64,000 bases of DNA from Phorcus lineatus (Eukaryota > Mollusca > Gastropoda > Trochida > Trochidae): positions 35,510,839 to 35,574,838 of the forward strand of contig OV121091.1 of assembly GCA_921293015.1 (NCBI GenBank), in the 5' to 3' direction. Under the pieces are notes generated by a model, which worked only from the letters and a program-made list of their open reading frames with translations, made no database searches and was not told the origin of the DNA. Below are positions 1-9,222 of this stretch, one piece after another. Every line of letters begins with the position of its first letter. Position 1 is the first letter of the stretch. A program made the translations under genes and the position numbers.

Positions 1-107
1 GATGCCTGGGGATCTATTCGCCCATCAATGATGGGTTAGCGGAAGTAGGTTTACTTGTCAATTGGAATGACAATAGGTTTCACGTCTGACGGAAACAATT
101 GGTCAAA

Positions 108-375
108 AGGGTGGGGTAGCTGGTAAACTCAAGCAAGATGTTGAAATTTCTCATTTACCTAGAAGTGGTAGAGAACTGTTCTACACGCAGTCAGGTTTGG
201 GTGCAATGCTACACTGAGTTTCAGTTTCACCCATGGTTCGCTAGTTCCAGCCGATGCTCGCAGGTTTCACCGCATTGCATAGCCAAAATGGTGTTGCGGG
301 CTTTCTCCCTGCAATAATACTAGCAGCCGCGATGTAAGTGAAATAAACCCCAATTCACTCACTCACTCACTCTTA
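108..375 (+). repeat. tRNA-derived SINE, copy A (3' part with ACTC tail)
   Basis: The stretch reads as the reverse of the copies at 14695-14905 and 57075-57306. Shared blocks include 'agaactgttctacacgcag', 'caatgctacactga', 'catggttcgctagttcc' and 'aataatactagcagccgc'. It ends in (ACTC)n at 355-372, the simple 3' tail expected of a SINE. The tRNA-like head, seen intact only in copy B (12957-13262), is not clearly present; the 'gtggggtagctggtaaact' at about 110 may be a decayed A box. The family looks specific to this genome type; the element name is unknown to me. Confidence 0.75.
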
Positions 376-737
376 GAAGTGTATGTAATGCTCAGTGACT
401 GCTTCCAGGACAACAGCACTACTAACGATACGCTGAGATTGAATGCTGCATGAAACAGACATTGATTCAATTGATAACAAGTTTGTCAAGGAAGATTTAT
501 AAGATGGGCATTAAACTAAAGACTAAGAATCACGGGGGCAATAACTCTAGATTAGCAAGTTCATCACGAAAGTAGCCCTGGAGGGAAAGTCTACTGCAGC
601 CATAAGAGCTGAAGCTCTCTGCACTAGAACATATGAATTTGAAGGAAACGGAAGTTTGCTAGAAGTTTTTCATATGTTTTCTTCTGTCAACTGGCATAGG
701 CCTTTCCTAAAATAGGTAGCTAAAAATAACGTCATTA
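376..737. other. unassigned flank of the ISL2EU-like element
   Basis: No convincing coding region or repeat was recognised. The right flank of the transposon (8797 onward) carries a hAT remnant, so this left flank may be the other half of the same older element, but I could not show that. Confidence 0.4.
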
Positions 738-760
738 TCCAAAACGAGGCTTAGTGAGCA
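738..760 (+). repeat. left terminal inverted repeat of the ISL2EU-like element
   Basis: It begins TCCAAAACGAGGCTTAG and is the exact reverse complement of 8736-8758 over 23 bp; identity stops abruptly outside. Confidence 0.9.
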
Positions 761-786
761 CGACAAGGGAATCCCCGACTATAAAC

Positions 787-961
787 ATGGCGTCGTCAGC
801 GGTGACCTACAGTGATCGAGATTTGTCATTGCTGCCGGATTGGCTTCTGTCACAAAATTTTGTTGACAATTACCTGCAGTCGACGTCCAAGGACTCTGGG
901 AAGACCCATATGCACAAAGCATACAAGTATTTCCACGAAAAATACCTCAGAAACAGACAAA
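787..961 (+). CDS. exon 1 of the SWIM-YqaJ gene
   Basis: It encodes 58 residues starting MASSAVTYSD and including 'HKAYKYFHEKYLRN', a short motif common at the N terminus of SWIM-YqaJ proteins. It ends at donor GTAAAT (962-967), directly before a Tigger insertion. Confidence 0.8.
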
Positions 962-3900
962 GTAAATACAGTAGAACTCGGATATAACGAACTCCAAGGG
1001 ACCAGCGAATCTAGTTCGCTATATCCGGTGTTCGCTACTCACGTTTGGCAGCCATCTTGGATTATCAAAATGAAAACGTACATGTCTAAACACAAAAATA
1101 ACAAAGATAAATTATACTGCACTTCATATCTTTATTCTGGAGGATCAAGGAGCACGATAAAGTTTTTACAATTACATATCCATAGCACTAGTACGTTTGA
1201 CAAAGTCTGCAATCTTCGTTTGCATACCTCGTTTGGCCTTCTTCATTTTGTCGACAGCTTGACATACATCTGCGAGGGAATCAAACACAGCAGTGTCCGA
1301 CCCCATCGTCTCGCACACGAGCAGATCACGAAGTGTTTGTATTGCCGCATTGGCTTCAGCAAACGTTGGTTTCGGTCTTGGTTCGTCTTCGTCACTGTCC
1401 GAGTCGGGAGTTGATGAGACAGTGGGCGTGGCATGCTTCTTGGTAACTGACTCCAAGATTTCATCTTCAGTCGGGCGTTCCGCTACCAGGACATCATTGT
1501 CGGCATTGATGAAATCTTCCATTGTTACTCCATCTGGCTTATCTGTGATTTCCTTCCACATCACTCGTAGGTCAGAGAGCAGCATGTCATCGGCCTCATC
1601 GTCTGAATCTTCGGTTGACTCAGGCATGACGAAGCCCCCCTTCCTGTAACAATTGGTAATTGTCTTACACGTGACCTGTCTCCATGCAGCGTGGATCATC
1701 TGGACGGCGTCTAGAAGAGTGATCTTGTATTCCACTTTCTGGTCATATGCAGCAAGCATTTTTCTCATCACCTGGCCCTTGTAGAACTGCTTTAGGTTTG
1801 CAATTATGCCTTGGTCCATCGGTTGGATCTTCGACGTGGTGTTTGGTGGAAGAAAGACAACTTTCACATGTGTGAGGTTTTTCACGACAGGGTGGGCAGG
1901 GCAATTGTCAACAAACAACAAGATTTTGCGTTTTTGTGACAAGAAACGCAAGTGAACTGACATTCTGTGACCATGTCGGGTATTTAAACACAACATCTGT
2001 TTACTTAACAGTTAATTTTCTAACAACGTTGAAGATACCGCTGATTGACTAAGCTGACACGGAGTGAGTTTGCTCTAACAATAATGAGGAGCTTTGATTC
2101 ACCACGGACAATGTTGATCTTACCGCTAATTGAGTAAAGCTGACACTGATTGAGTTCGCTATAAGTGATGTTAATTGACCCTCGTAGTGCCCGCCAAGTT
2201 CCGATAAACGTCAATTTACTCTTAATTTTAAAAACATTCACACATAGACTAACATGTTGTTTAGGTGTTGCGAGAATAATTTTCCTAAATTTATTGCTTG
2301 TCGATTGGTTGTGATTTTTTACCTACAATTCCTTAATCTTCTCAGCTACATACTCATAATTTTCATTAAAACGTCATTCTAGCAGGATGAATTAACTGTA
2401 TTTCATAAATAAAAAAGAACAGAATCAACATACCTGTACATAGCCGGCAATGGAATCACACGTTGCACACACACTATTTTAATAATCATTCGAAAAACTG
2501 ATCAACTTGTTGATGAAAATTAATTATGAACATGCTGCTGACATGAGTTTACACCTGTACGTCTGCAAAATATGACTGTAAAGGAATGTTTACATAATTT
2601 ATGAAAATTATTCTCACAACACCTAAATAACATGCAAGTCTATGGTAATTACGTCACTGTGAACTTTAACATGGCAAATCATTGTAGCTGTGATATTTAA
2701 CTCAGTGATCTAATGGAGAGGTTTTTTTGTATTTCTGATTAAATACTTATACTGCTTAGAAAATTATAATTAAATTGTACTTCTGAGACGATTCCAATTG
2801 AAACTGAATAGTTTTCAAATGAACACCCATTTACCCATTTACACTAAATTGATAACATTTTTACATGTGCGGAAATAAATTTGTTTAGGCATTTTCTTTA
2901 TAGCCTTACTAGGAAAACATCTTAATATTGTATCAGGATGTATTACGTTATCTCTGATATATATCATTATAGGCCTGTGTTTTAACTTGACTTGTAATAT
3001 GTTTGAGTGACATATAGTCTGGTGCGTTAACCCAAACTTTATTTGATTCATCCTATGTGTGAAAGCAGTTAATAATTGGGAGGCTGTTTCTTTTAAAATA
3101 ATAAAATTGCAATTGAATACCATTTTGTGTCATAATTTCAGTCACAAAAACAAGCACAGGATGTAGGTTATCAGCAGAGTGCTTTGCTTCTCAGAGAAAC
3201 AAAGTCTATTCTATATGGGTAAATCATGAAACTCTGCATGCTTTATCCGAAAGATTTATGTTGAGTTATGTTCATTTTATGGCTGATTGGGATTTTTTAG
3301 TTGTCTAGTTATCAGTTATTTTCTTGAACCTGTCAATCATTCATTCTTTCATTCACTCATTCCTGTTTGGTGTTGACTTTAAGTTAAAGAGTTGAGGTTA
3401 TTAACCCCTGCCACTTAGTGGAAAGGAGATATAGGTCTGGGCTTAATGCCTGCGTCGGTCCGAGTTAAAGGGGACAGCTTTTCTCAGAAACTATTTAAGA
3501 TATGTTAATCAAACTTGCTGTGTGTCTTCATGGTATAAATAACTTGATGGAGTTCTAAAATGAGGCAATTACTTATACAGAGTTACGGCCCATGAAGGAA
3601 AATATTGGGAGCTTTAATGAAAACCTATTTAGCGGGGGTATTGATGACCATATCTTCTTGTTTAATGATGTCACAAATTGTGACTTGCAACCATTATTTA
3701 TCACTTAGCTTATGACTGATGAAATGAAATGACCAGAAATTCTGAATACCAATATAAGATAAGAAATGAAAACAAAATATGAATACTACACAGTACACTA
3801 TTGTTTTTCACTGATACGTTATTGCTTAAGTGGTGCTATTAAACCTTTCAACTTTTTGCCAGAATCAGTTTAGGACATTAACGGTATACAAGAACACAAA

Positions 3901-5292
3901 TTGTTTTTCTTGAAAGTTTTCTTTTAAATAGTATCATAACTGCTCTATAACTTGGGCAGCAAACCATTGTTTGTCACCAAATGCCCAAAATATATTTTTA
4001 GAAATAACATCAAATTTCCTATATGAGATGAATGCACTGTGAATGTCTGCTGGGGCTTGCAGGTGACACTGAGGTTTGATGGCGATACGGGTAGTGTGGA
4101 AGATGCAAAGTGTGAGTGTCCAAAAGCTCAGGGGAAAGGCTGCAGCCACATTGGAGCTCTACTTTACGACATCGGTCACTTAAAGAAACTGGGAAATAAG
4201 GTTATTCCAATAGATCCTGTGAAAACCTCTCAACCCCAGACATGGCATAAACCTAGGGGTGAGAAAATAACAGGCGTGGAAGTTCAAGATATTGTGGCAG
4301 TAGGATACAGTAAAAAGCACAATCCCATGGAAGCACCTAAAAGGACAGTGAAGTCTACATTATATAATCCTCTCAGAACTGAGATGCCAGATCATGCTGA
4401 TCTCTATGCATCATTGAATAAAGTTTCACCATCTTCTATGATTCTCCCAGCCCTGGAGCTTAGTGTCAGTGGGTCTGTCCAAATGGTTGAAACTTCTTTT
4501 GGTAAATTTCAGAAGGGATCTGTACTATCAGTACATCAGAAATTGAATCCCAAATACAACATTTCCATTTTTGACAATTTTGACTATCCTCTTTTACCAG
4601 TATCCAACAAGATAGAGAACAATATGGTTGCGTTTCCACTAACAAAGGAAAAGCAGTTGAAATTGGAGTCTTTGAAGTGCACAGTTGAAGAAGTCCACAC
4701 ATTTGAGGAGGAAACCAGGCTTCAGAGTGAGTGCGGTCTTTGGTTTAAACTTAAGAAAGATCGTCTCAGCGCTTCAAAGATGCGCAGTGTTCTTACCAGA
4801 AAAGAAAACTTTGAAAAACTAGCTGACGATCTAAGAAAAAAAACAAGACAAACACTGGCCATGGCAACAGGACTATCAAATGAACCTATTGCTGTTGATA
4901 GATATGTTCAGGTACTTGATGGAGCTAATGTTTATCCCGTTGGAATTGTCATAAGTCCTTGGGCTTTCTGGATTGCTGCCACACCAGATCGGAAAGTTTA
5001 CATACCAAATCGCCAGCCTGCTATTGGTATTCTAGAAATCAAATGTCCCTGTGTCACCTCTGTTCTAGAGGTTTCATACCTGAAGCGAGTTGGAGATCGC
5101 CTTCAACTGAACCACAACCATGCATATTTCACCCAAGTGCAGACTCAGCTCGGAGTCACAGGACTAGAGTGGTGCGATTTTTTTGTTTGGTGTGAAAATG
5201 ATTTTCATCTAGAAACTATCTTTTTTGATGCAGAAGAATGGCATGCCATCAAAGACAAAGCAGATCAATTCTTCTTCAACTACTATTTGTAA
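787..5292 (+). CDS. SWIM zinc finger plus YqaJ-type exonuclease protein of the ISL2EU-like transposon (join 787-961, 3142-3218, 4063-5292)
   Basis: Three exons join in phase into 493 codons plus TAA. Exon 1 ends after one base of a codon at a GTAAAT donor, exon 2 (77 nt) follows a tttcag acceptor and ends in phase 0 at GTAAAT, and exon 3 follows a ttgcag acceptor. The protein has a SWIM zinc finger (C101-x-C103-x7-C111-x-H113), then a YqaJ/lambda-exonuclease-like nuclease fold with E358, D393 and the E409-I-K411 pair in 'LEIKCPC' as probable metal-binding residues. YqaJ proteins are 5'-3' DNA exonucleases; in ISL2EU elements the second gene is thought to help process or repair DNA during transposition, which is inferred from the family. 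Start choice: the first ATG in frame, 27 nt inside the terminal repeat. No defect is visible. Confidence 0.87.
1172..1996 (-). pseudogene. Tigger transposase, C-terminal DDE part
   Basis: The 274-codon open frame matches the second half of a pogo/Tigger DDE transposase: 'LLFVDNCPAHP' holds the second catalytic aspartate and 'PPNTTSKIQPMDQGI' the third acidic site. 'AWRQVTCKTITNCYRKGGF' and an acidic tail rich in Asp and Glu follow, as in Tigger proteins. The CENP-B-like DNA-binding domains and the first catalytic aspartate are missing, so it cannot act alone. The coding part has no stop, which suggests fairly recent truncation. Confidence 0.85.
2036..2172. repeat. diverged direct repeat pair, ~85-bp period
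   Basis: 2036-2085 and 2121-2172 share 'taccgct-attga-taa-gctgacac' and 'gag-ttgct'. They lie where the missing 5' end of the Tigger should be and may be its sub-terminal repeats. Confidence 0.5.
2243..2644. mobile_element. MITE with ~49-bp inverted termini
   Basis: 2243-2291 and 2596-2644 are inverted copies with few mismatches, sharing for example 'ttaggtgttg' and 'gagaataatttt'. The 402-bp element has no coding content. It lies in intron 1 of the SWIM-YqaJ gene. The superfamily is not assignable because no target duplication is obvious. Confidence 0.75.
3142..3218 (+). CDS. exon 2 (77 nt) of the SWIM-YqaJ gene
   Basis: This small exon restores the frame between exons 1 and 3 and encodes 'LSAECFASQRNKVYSIW'. 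In SWIM-YqaJ proteins this position carries the strand leading into the SWIM finger ('...SQR...VY..WV'). It is flanked by tttcag and GTAAAT. Confidence 0.8.
3219..4062 (+). other. intron 2 of the SWIM-YqaJ gene
   Basis: The intron runs from GTAAAT to ttgcag. Around 3380-3620 there is a less AT-rich stretch ('cgtcggtccgagttaaaggg') that looks like an interspersed repeat, but no second copy is in this window. Confidence 0.5.
4063..5292 (+). CDS. exon 3 of the SWIM-YqaJ gene (SWIM finger and nuclease domain)
   Basis: It encodes 409 residues. The SWIM finger lies in the first 30 codons and the YqaJ nuclease domain at about residues 310-440 of the whole protein ('KLKKDRLSASKM', 'ATPDRKVY', 'LEIKCPC'). 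The frame opens a few codons upstream in the intron, but ttgcag at 4057-4062 is the natural acceptor because it matches the phase of exon 2. Confidence 0.88.
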   Translation: MTLRFDGDTGSVEDAKCECPKAQGKGCSHIGALLYDIGHLKKLGNKVIPIDPVKTSQPQTWHKPRGEKITGVEVQDIVAVGYSKKHNPMEAPKRTVKSTLYNPLRTEMPDHADLYASLNKVSPSSMILPALELSVSGSVQMVETSFGKFQKGSVLSVHQKLNPKYNISIFDNFDYPLLPVSNKIENNMVAFPLTKEKQLKLESLKCTVEEVHTFEEETRLQSECGLWFKLKKDRLSASKMRSVLTRKENFEKLADDLRKKTRQTLAMATGLSNEPIAVDRYVQVLDGANVYPVGIVISPWAFWIAATPDRKVYIPNRQPAIGILEIKCPCVTSVLEVSYLKRVGDRLQLNHNHAYFTQVQTQLGVTGLEWCDFFVWCENDFHLETIFFDAEEWHAIKDKADQFFFNYYL

Positions 5293-6065
5293 AATTGCTA
5301 TTGCATAATCTTCTCTCAATTTAGAGATTAACTTGTACTAAGGATCAGTTTTCCAGTTGACCTGTTGCAAATCAGAAATAGTGCTCTGCCTATTGTCTCA
5401 ATTTGCATACAGTTTCAAGTATGTTAGATTTTATCAATTCAACCACTGATATCCAAATTAAATCAGTCTGTTATTATGCTTACTAGTATACAACTCTTTA
5501 AAAGTATTGCAACATCATAATTGACTGTTGTGATAAAAATTGTTGATGTTCAATAGATAAGGTTATAATTTGAAAGAAAATGATGTCTGTAGACAAAACA
5601 ACAACACACTCTTCAGTATTGACCAAGTTTATAATTCTTTTCTTCAAATGCATTTGTTAGATGTCTGAATATCTAAGATTTTATACAGTAGTACAGGGAT
5701 ATCATATTCTTAGAGTTTTAGAAATACAATTTGAGAAGGTAAAACTGGTTATGTTATTTATTGCTAACTGAATTAGCCTGGAAACGACTCAGAACAGAAA
5801 TCCTGAATCTGCATTATTTGTATTAAAAGCAACTCTGATATTCCTGACAAAGTATTTGGCCAAAAATACACAACTTTGCACACATCCATTGCAAGCTAAC
5901 AAAAAATTTTAAAGATAATTACTTGCTTAAAAATTACAAATTTCAGCAACAGTCTATTCTGCTTGATCAAATAATGTAATTATACAAGAATATTTATATA
6001 CAAGTTTCATTTATGTGACTCAACATCTGAGGAGTGGTTCAAGGAATGACCAGAACATACACTTA
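5293..6065. other. convergent intergenic spacer of the ISL2EU-like element
   Basis: AT-rich DNA between the stop codons of the two transposon genes. It must hold both 3' UTRs. No further gene or repeat was recognised. Confidence 0.5.
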
Positions 6066-7346
6066 TTATTTTGCAATTAATGGTCCCTGGAAATTTGAAA
6101 GAATACATGCAACTGACCACAATTGATTCATAGAACCAACCATTGACATTGGAACTTCATTGTCAAAAATATGATTTTCTTTCACACGTCTGTTGAAGCG
6201 TTCCACATGCACACGTAAACTAGCAATTTCCTCATTCAATTCAACTTGTTCAGGTGTGAACTGTCCATTATCACTGGTTGATAAAAATGGCGGCATGTTG
6301 AGACCAATGTTCTTCTCTGCAAAATACTTTCCAAGTCGAAAACCTTTATCTGCCATAACACTGTCTCCTTCCTCAAGTAAATCCCTAATACCACATAATT
6401 TTACGATTTCATTGTCCGACATGCATCCAGTGTATAGGGGTGATAAGAAAGTCATTGCACCATGAGGGGCTACACCAATCAGAGACTTGAAAGTTGTTCT
6501 GCTCTTGTAATTTGAATAAGCTTGGCTATTTAATACCATTGATGAAGGGACTTGACATGTGATTTCTGTACAGTCCAAGACAACTCGGGTTGAAGAATAC
6601 TTCGGCTTGAAATCGTCAGGCATCAGACAGTCTATTTGTTCCCTTGATAGCCACAAAGGAATGCTTCCCAAAACAAAATACAAATAGTTCAGCCATGTCA
6701 GAACTTTACGACTCACAGTCTGTACAGTACACTCAAATCTATCAGATAAATCTTCTTCCAACAGTCCCAAACGCATACGACACAGAAACATAAACAGTTC
6801 ATCTATCAATAGCATGTTCCGTTTCCTCCCAGCGAGAGATGTGGTATCGCGAGCCTGATAGTACATGCTTTTCATGTTTGATGCTGTGGGCTGGATCCAA
6901 TTGAAAAATGCCATGAAAACCTGATAAGTTATAAATCCAGTGTAGAACCTTATTTTGGAGTCATCGTATGAGAAGCGGTTGATGCCAAAACGACTAACTT
7001 TCAATTTTTCTGTCAGCAATTGGTTTTCTGCTCGAAGTTTCTCAATTTCCTCATTACTTGTTTTTATAATGTCCTTGAGTTGGTCACCCTCAAGTTGTTG
7101 TGTATCACCAGTAGTTTCTGTATTAACAACATCAGATTCTTCAACCTCCATTACCGCCTCTGTATCATTGACTACTGTCTCTGGTATGTCTGGTCTCCTT
7201 GTAGCAAGCCCTGACCGTCTCTTCACCTCTTGTGACCAAGAAAACTTTGATGGAACAGCTCCGGACTTCAGCATACGTTTAACAGGTGTCCATTTGTAGT
7301 CTGTTGCTTGGAAGTGTTTGCTACACACAACTGTTGACTTGCTGAT
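6066..7346 (-). CDS. exon 2 of the THAP-DDE transposase
   Basis: It starts after 'tttatatag' and carries the second half of the THAP domain and the whole DDE core. All three catalytic acidic residues are present. It ends with TAA at 6068-6066. Confidence 0.88.
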   Translation of the reverse strand: MSKSTVVCSKHFQATDYKWTPVKRMLKSGAVPSKFSWSQEVKRRSGLATRRPDIPETVVNDTEAVMEVEESDVVNTETTGDTQQLEGDQLKDIIKTSNEEIEKLRAENQLLTEKLKVSRFGINRFSYDDSKIRFYTGFITYQVFMAFFNWIQPTASNMKSMYYQARDTTSLAGRKRNMLLIDELFMFLCRMRLGLLEEDLSDRFECTVQTVSRKVLTWLNYLYFVLGSIPLWLSREQIDCLMPDDFKPKYSSTRVVLDCTEITCQVPSSMVLNSQAYSNYKSRTTFKSLIGVAPHGAMTFLSPLYTGCMSDNEIVKLCGIRDLLEEGDSVMADKGFRLGKYFAEKNIGLNMPPFLSTSDNGQFTPEQVELNEEIASLRVHVERFNRRVKENHIFDNEVPMSMVGSMNQLWSVACILSNFQGPLIAK

Positions 7347-8724
7347 CTATATAAATAAAAGAAATACTTAAGATTACTTTGAACATTTAAAGTATATTTA
7401 ATTACTGAAGTCCATATAATGTCTTATCAATAGCAAGTAACATAAGTTTTTTTTATCACTTTATTTCTTTTTTCTTGGGTACAGCATATCCAGTGTCATC
7501 ACAAGAAAGTAATACAATAAATTAACATATTCACATTTGTATACTATATACAAGTAAGTTCATCTAGACAAAGTTTATGACAAGACTACCAGAAAGAAAC
7601 AAAAGAATCGTATCTGCAGTGTGAGTAAGCGTTTGATTTATGCAATTGATAATTATGTTTTAATTTCGGCTTCAGACCAGCAAGGGAATGTAATAGATTT
7701 GCAAGTTTTCGGGAGTAAATGTATTCCTTTGTAAGCATGAAAATTAAATTCAATACATTGTTTCTTCTTTCTTTATATCCAAAAATAATGGTTTCTAGGT
7801 TTTGTGTTAAACAGGTATCTGTCTCTCTTTCGATCCATTCAAGTAGGTCTTGCCATAATCTTTTAATAATTGTGCAATCATATAATAAGTGACGAATTGA
7901 TTCTAAATAGAGTTTTTTCTAACAAAAGTTGTTTCAGCATGTTTGAAGTTTTTCAAAAGATACTTAGTTTTTGAATCATACTTATATCTATTTAAATAGG
8001 TTTTGAAAATACCTAACATTATCAGTTTATAATATTTATAGGTTTTGAAAGTGTTTTCAGAAGTTCAGGGAATGACACGGCTGTACTGTTGATGGTAGAT
8101 CTAGATCTAATTGTCCTATTTTCGATCACGTTCAAAAATCAAGAATGGATTGTGTAGCAGACATTTTGCATCCAGAAACTACGAAATTAAGCGATATGAA
8201 TAAATGCCATAGGTACAAGTCTGGAACTTTGATAAAGAAAACACATTACTGCAGTAATGGTACAGTAAGACTAGATTACGATTGATAGACTAAGTGATCG
8301 AAATCAGGACGAATGTTACAATGTGCTGTTACAAATTTCAAGTACAAATCGAAATACCTGCAATAAGTACAGCGTATTTTCTCATAATCCTAAAAGTATT
8401 CACTTTAAGTTGAAGTTTAACCACCACAATCATTACAGAAAATAATTCAAAACATTTAATTCACCTATCGTTACATGTACATTAGATCTGTAATCCTGAT
8501 ATCTGACATGAGTGTCGTACCTTAAAAAAGGGACCTTCGTCCCGGCGAATTTTCACAAGCCATGCTTTCCTTAACGTCTTGTCCTTCGGAAAGTGGTGAA
8601 ACCATACCGGGGAATCTTCGGGGTATCGGCTGTCTGATTGGCAATTATACACGCAACAGTGTTGTGAACTTCTTCCTCCACCCGTATCACGGGATAGCAG
8701 AACGTCATATAATTTGGCAGCCAT
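6066..8724 (-). CDS. THAP-domain DDE transposase of the ISL2EU-like transposon (join 8724-8521, 7346-6066)
   Basis: Two exons join in phase 0 into a 494-residue protein. Residues about 21-105 form a C2CH THAP DNA-binding domain (C23/C24, C28, C76, H79 in 'VCSKHF', with the closing 'AVPSKFSW'). An acidic linker and a short coiled coil (around 'EEIEKLRAENQLLTEKLK') follow. Then comes a helix-turn-helix region and a Harbinger-like DDE_4 catalytic core with D326 in 'LDCTE', D401 in 'MADKGF' and E450 in 'HVERFNRRVKE'. It would bind the element ends and cut and paste it. An upstream ATG at 8742 lies inside the terminal repeat; the ATG at 8724 is preferred. No stop or frameshift is present. Confidence 0.88.
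7347..8520 (-). other. intron of the THAP-DDE transposase gene
   Basis: The intron runs from donor GTACGA (8520 downward) to acceptor 'tatag' (7347). It contains a LINE 3' fragment at 7587-8060. Nothing else was recognised in 8061-8520. Confidence 0.7.
7587..8060 (-). pseudogene. LINE ORF2 C-terminal fragment nested in the transposase intron
   Basis: The reverse strand at 7905-7587 reads 'RHLLYDCTIIKRLWQDLLEW', then 'IIFGY' and 'NLIFMLTKEYIYSRK', ending at a stop. This is the C-terminal pattern of L1/Tx1-like non-LTR retrotransposons (HL..C....W..L..W, then a short helix before the stop). Upstream pieces continue in other frames to about 8060. Only the 3' end is present, as in a 5'-truncated insertion. 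Confidence 0.7.
8521..8724 (-). CDS. exon 1 of the THAP-DDE transposase
   Basis: It encodes 68 residues including 'CCVYNC' and 'WFHHFPKDKTLRKAW', the first half of a THAP domain, and ends 'GPFFK' at donor GTACGA. Splicing to 'ISKSTVVCSKHF' completes the domain. Confidence 0.86.
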
Positions 8725-8735
8725 ATTTGAAAGCT

Positions 8736-8758
8736 TGCTCACTAAGCCTCGTTTTGGA
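8736..8758 (-). repeat. right terminal inverted repeat of the ISL2EU-like element
   Basis: Exact reverse complement of 738-760. Confidence 0.9.
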
Positions 8759-8796
8759 GTGTTGACCCAATGACCTGCATAAATTTTGAGGAGGGC

Positions 8797-9205
8797 CTAT
8801 GGTGAAAAGGACTCCTTTGCTGAATATGATAGAAGTGATAGTTTCTTGAAATTCCTCGGAGACAGAAAATAGCTACAGATGCGGGAATTGCTGATGAAAT
8901 TCCTATCTGTTATTGGAGGCATCATTTGAATTTGAAGATGTAATGTTCTTACATATATTGATCTATGGTCAAGAGTGAAAAGTGAGACACTTTCACAGTC
9001 TGCTAGGTATAACAACATTCTTTCCCTCGTCAAGATTTCGCTGGCCGTCTCTTCATCGGAGTGTGAGAGGGTAAGACCCATGATTGGTAGGGTTAAGACT
9101 GGAAGGCAAAGTTGAAATCTGTTGCACAGTGCAAAATGGCAGGACTGTGATCCTAAGGGACCACTTGCTTTTGAGCACTCGGACATGAACACTGATAAGT
9201 CTAGT
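8797..9205 (+). pseudogene. hAT transposase C-terminal (dimerisation) remnant
   Basis: From about 8996 the + strand reads 'YNNILSLVKISLAVSSSECE' and on to 'IGRVKTGRQS' before a stop. This fits the hAT dimerisation domain (LVKI.L.VP.SS.ECERGFS..KRVKT..RS). The region upstream to 8797 is too decayed to align by eye. The 141-codon open frame on the other strand (9222-8797) is an antisense shadow. Confidence 0.55.
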
Positions 9206-9222
9206 AAATAGACAGATAGCAA

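Larger units (their letters stand above)
969..2185 (-). mobile_element. Tigger/pogo-type element nested in intron 1 of the SWIM-YqaJ gene, 5'-truncated
   Basis: The 3' end begins at 969 with 'cagtagaactcggatataac', a typical pogo/Tigger terminus, next to TA at 967-968. A related sub-terminal block 'gttcgctatatccggtgttc' follows. The far end is not a clean inverted repeat; 2145-2172 retains a weak match ('gagttcgctataa'), so the right boundary is approximate. Confidence 0.7.
738..8758. mobile_element. ISL2EU/PHIS-type two-gene DNA transposon, nearly intact
   Basis: The ends are perfect 23-bp inverted repeats (738-760 and 8736-8758). Inside are two convergent spliced genes: a SWIM-YqaJ protein on + and a THAP-DDE transposase on -. 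This pairing is the hallmark of ISL2EU elements in the PIF/Harbinger-ISL2EU-Spy group. The 8.0-kb length is inflated by insertions in introns: a Tigger (969-2185), a MITE (2243-2644) and a LINE tail (7587-8060). No target duplication is evident: the left flank ends 'catta' and the right begins 'gtgtt'. Both reading frames are free of stops and frameshifts, so the copy is recent or under constraint. Confidence 0.88.

Noticed and set aside
6955-7299. + strand open frames opposite the transposase
   Set aside because: Antisense shadows of the THAP-DDE gene.
8797-9222. 141-codon minus-strand open frame
   Set aside because: The other strand shows a hAT dimerisation motif; the minus frame has no recognisable pattern.
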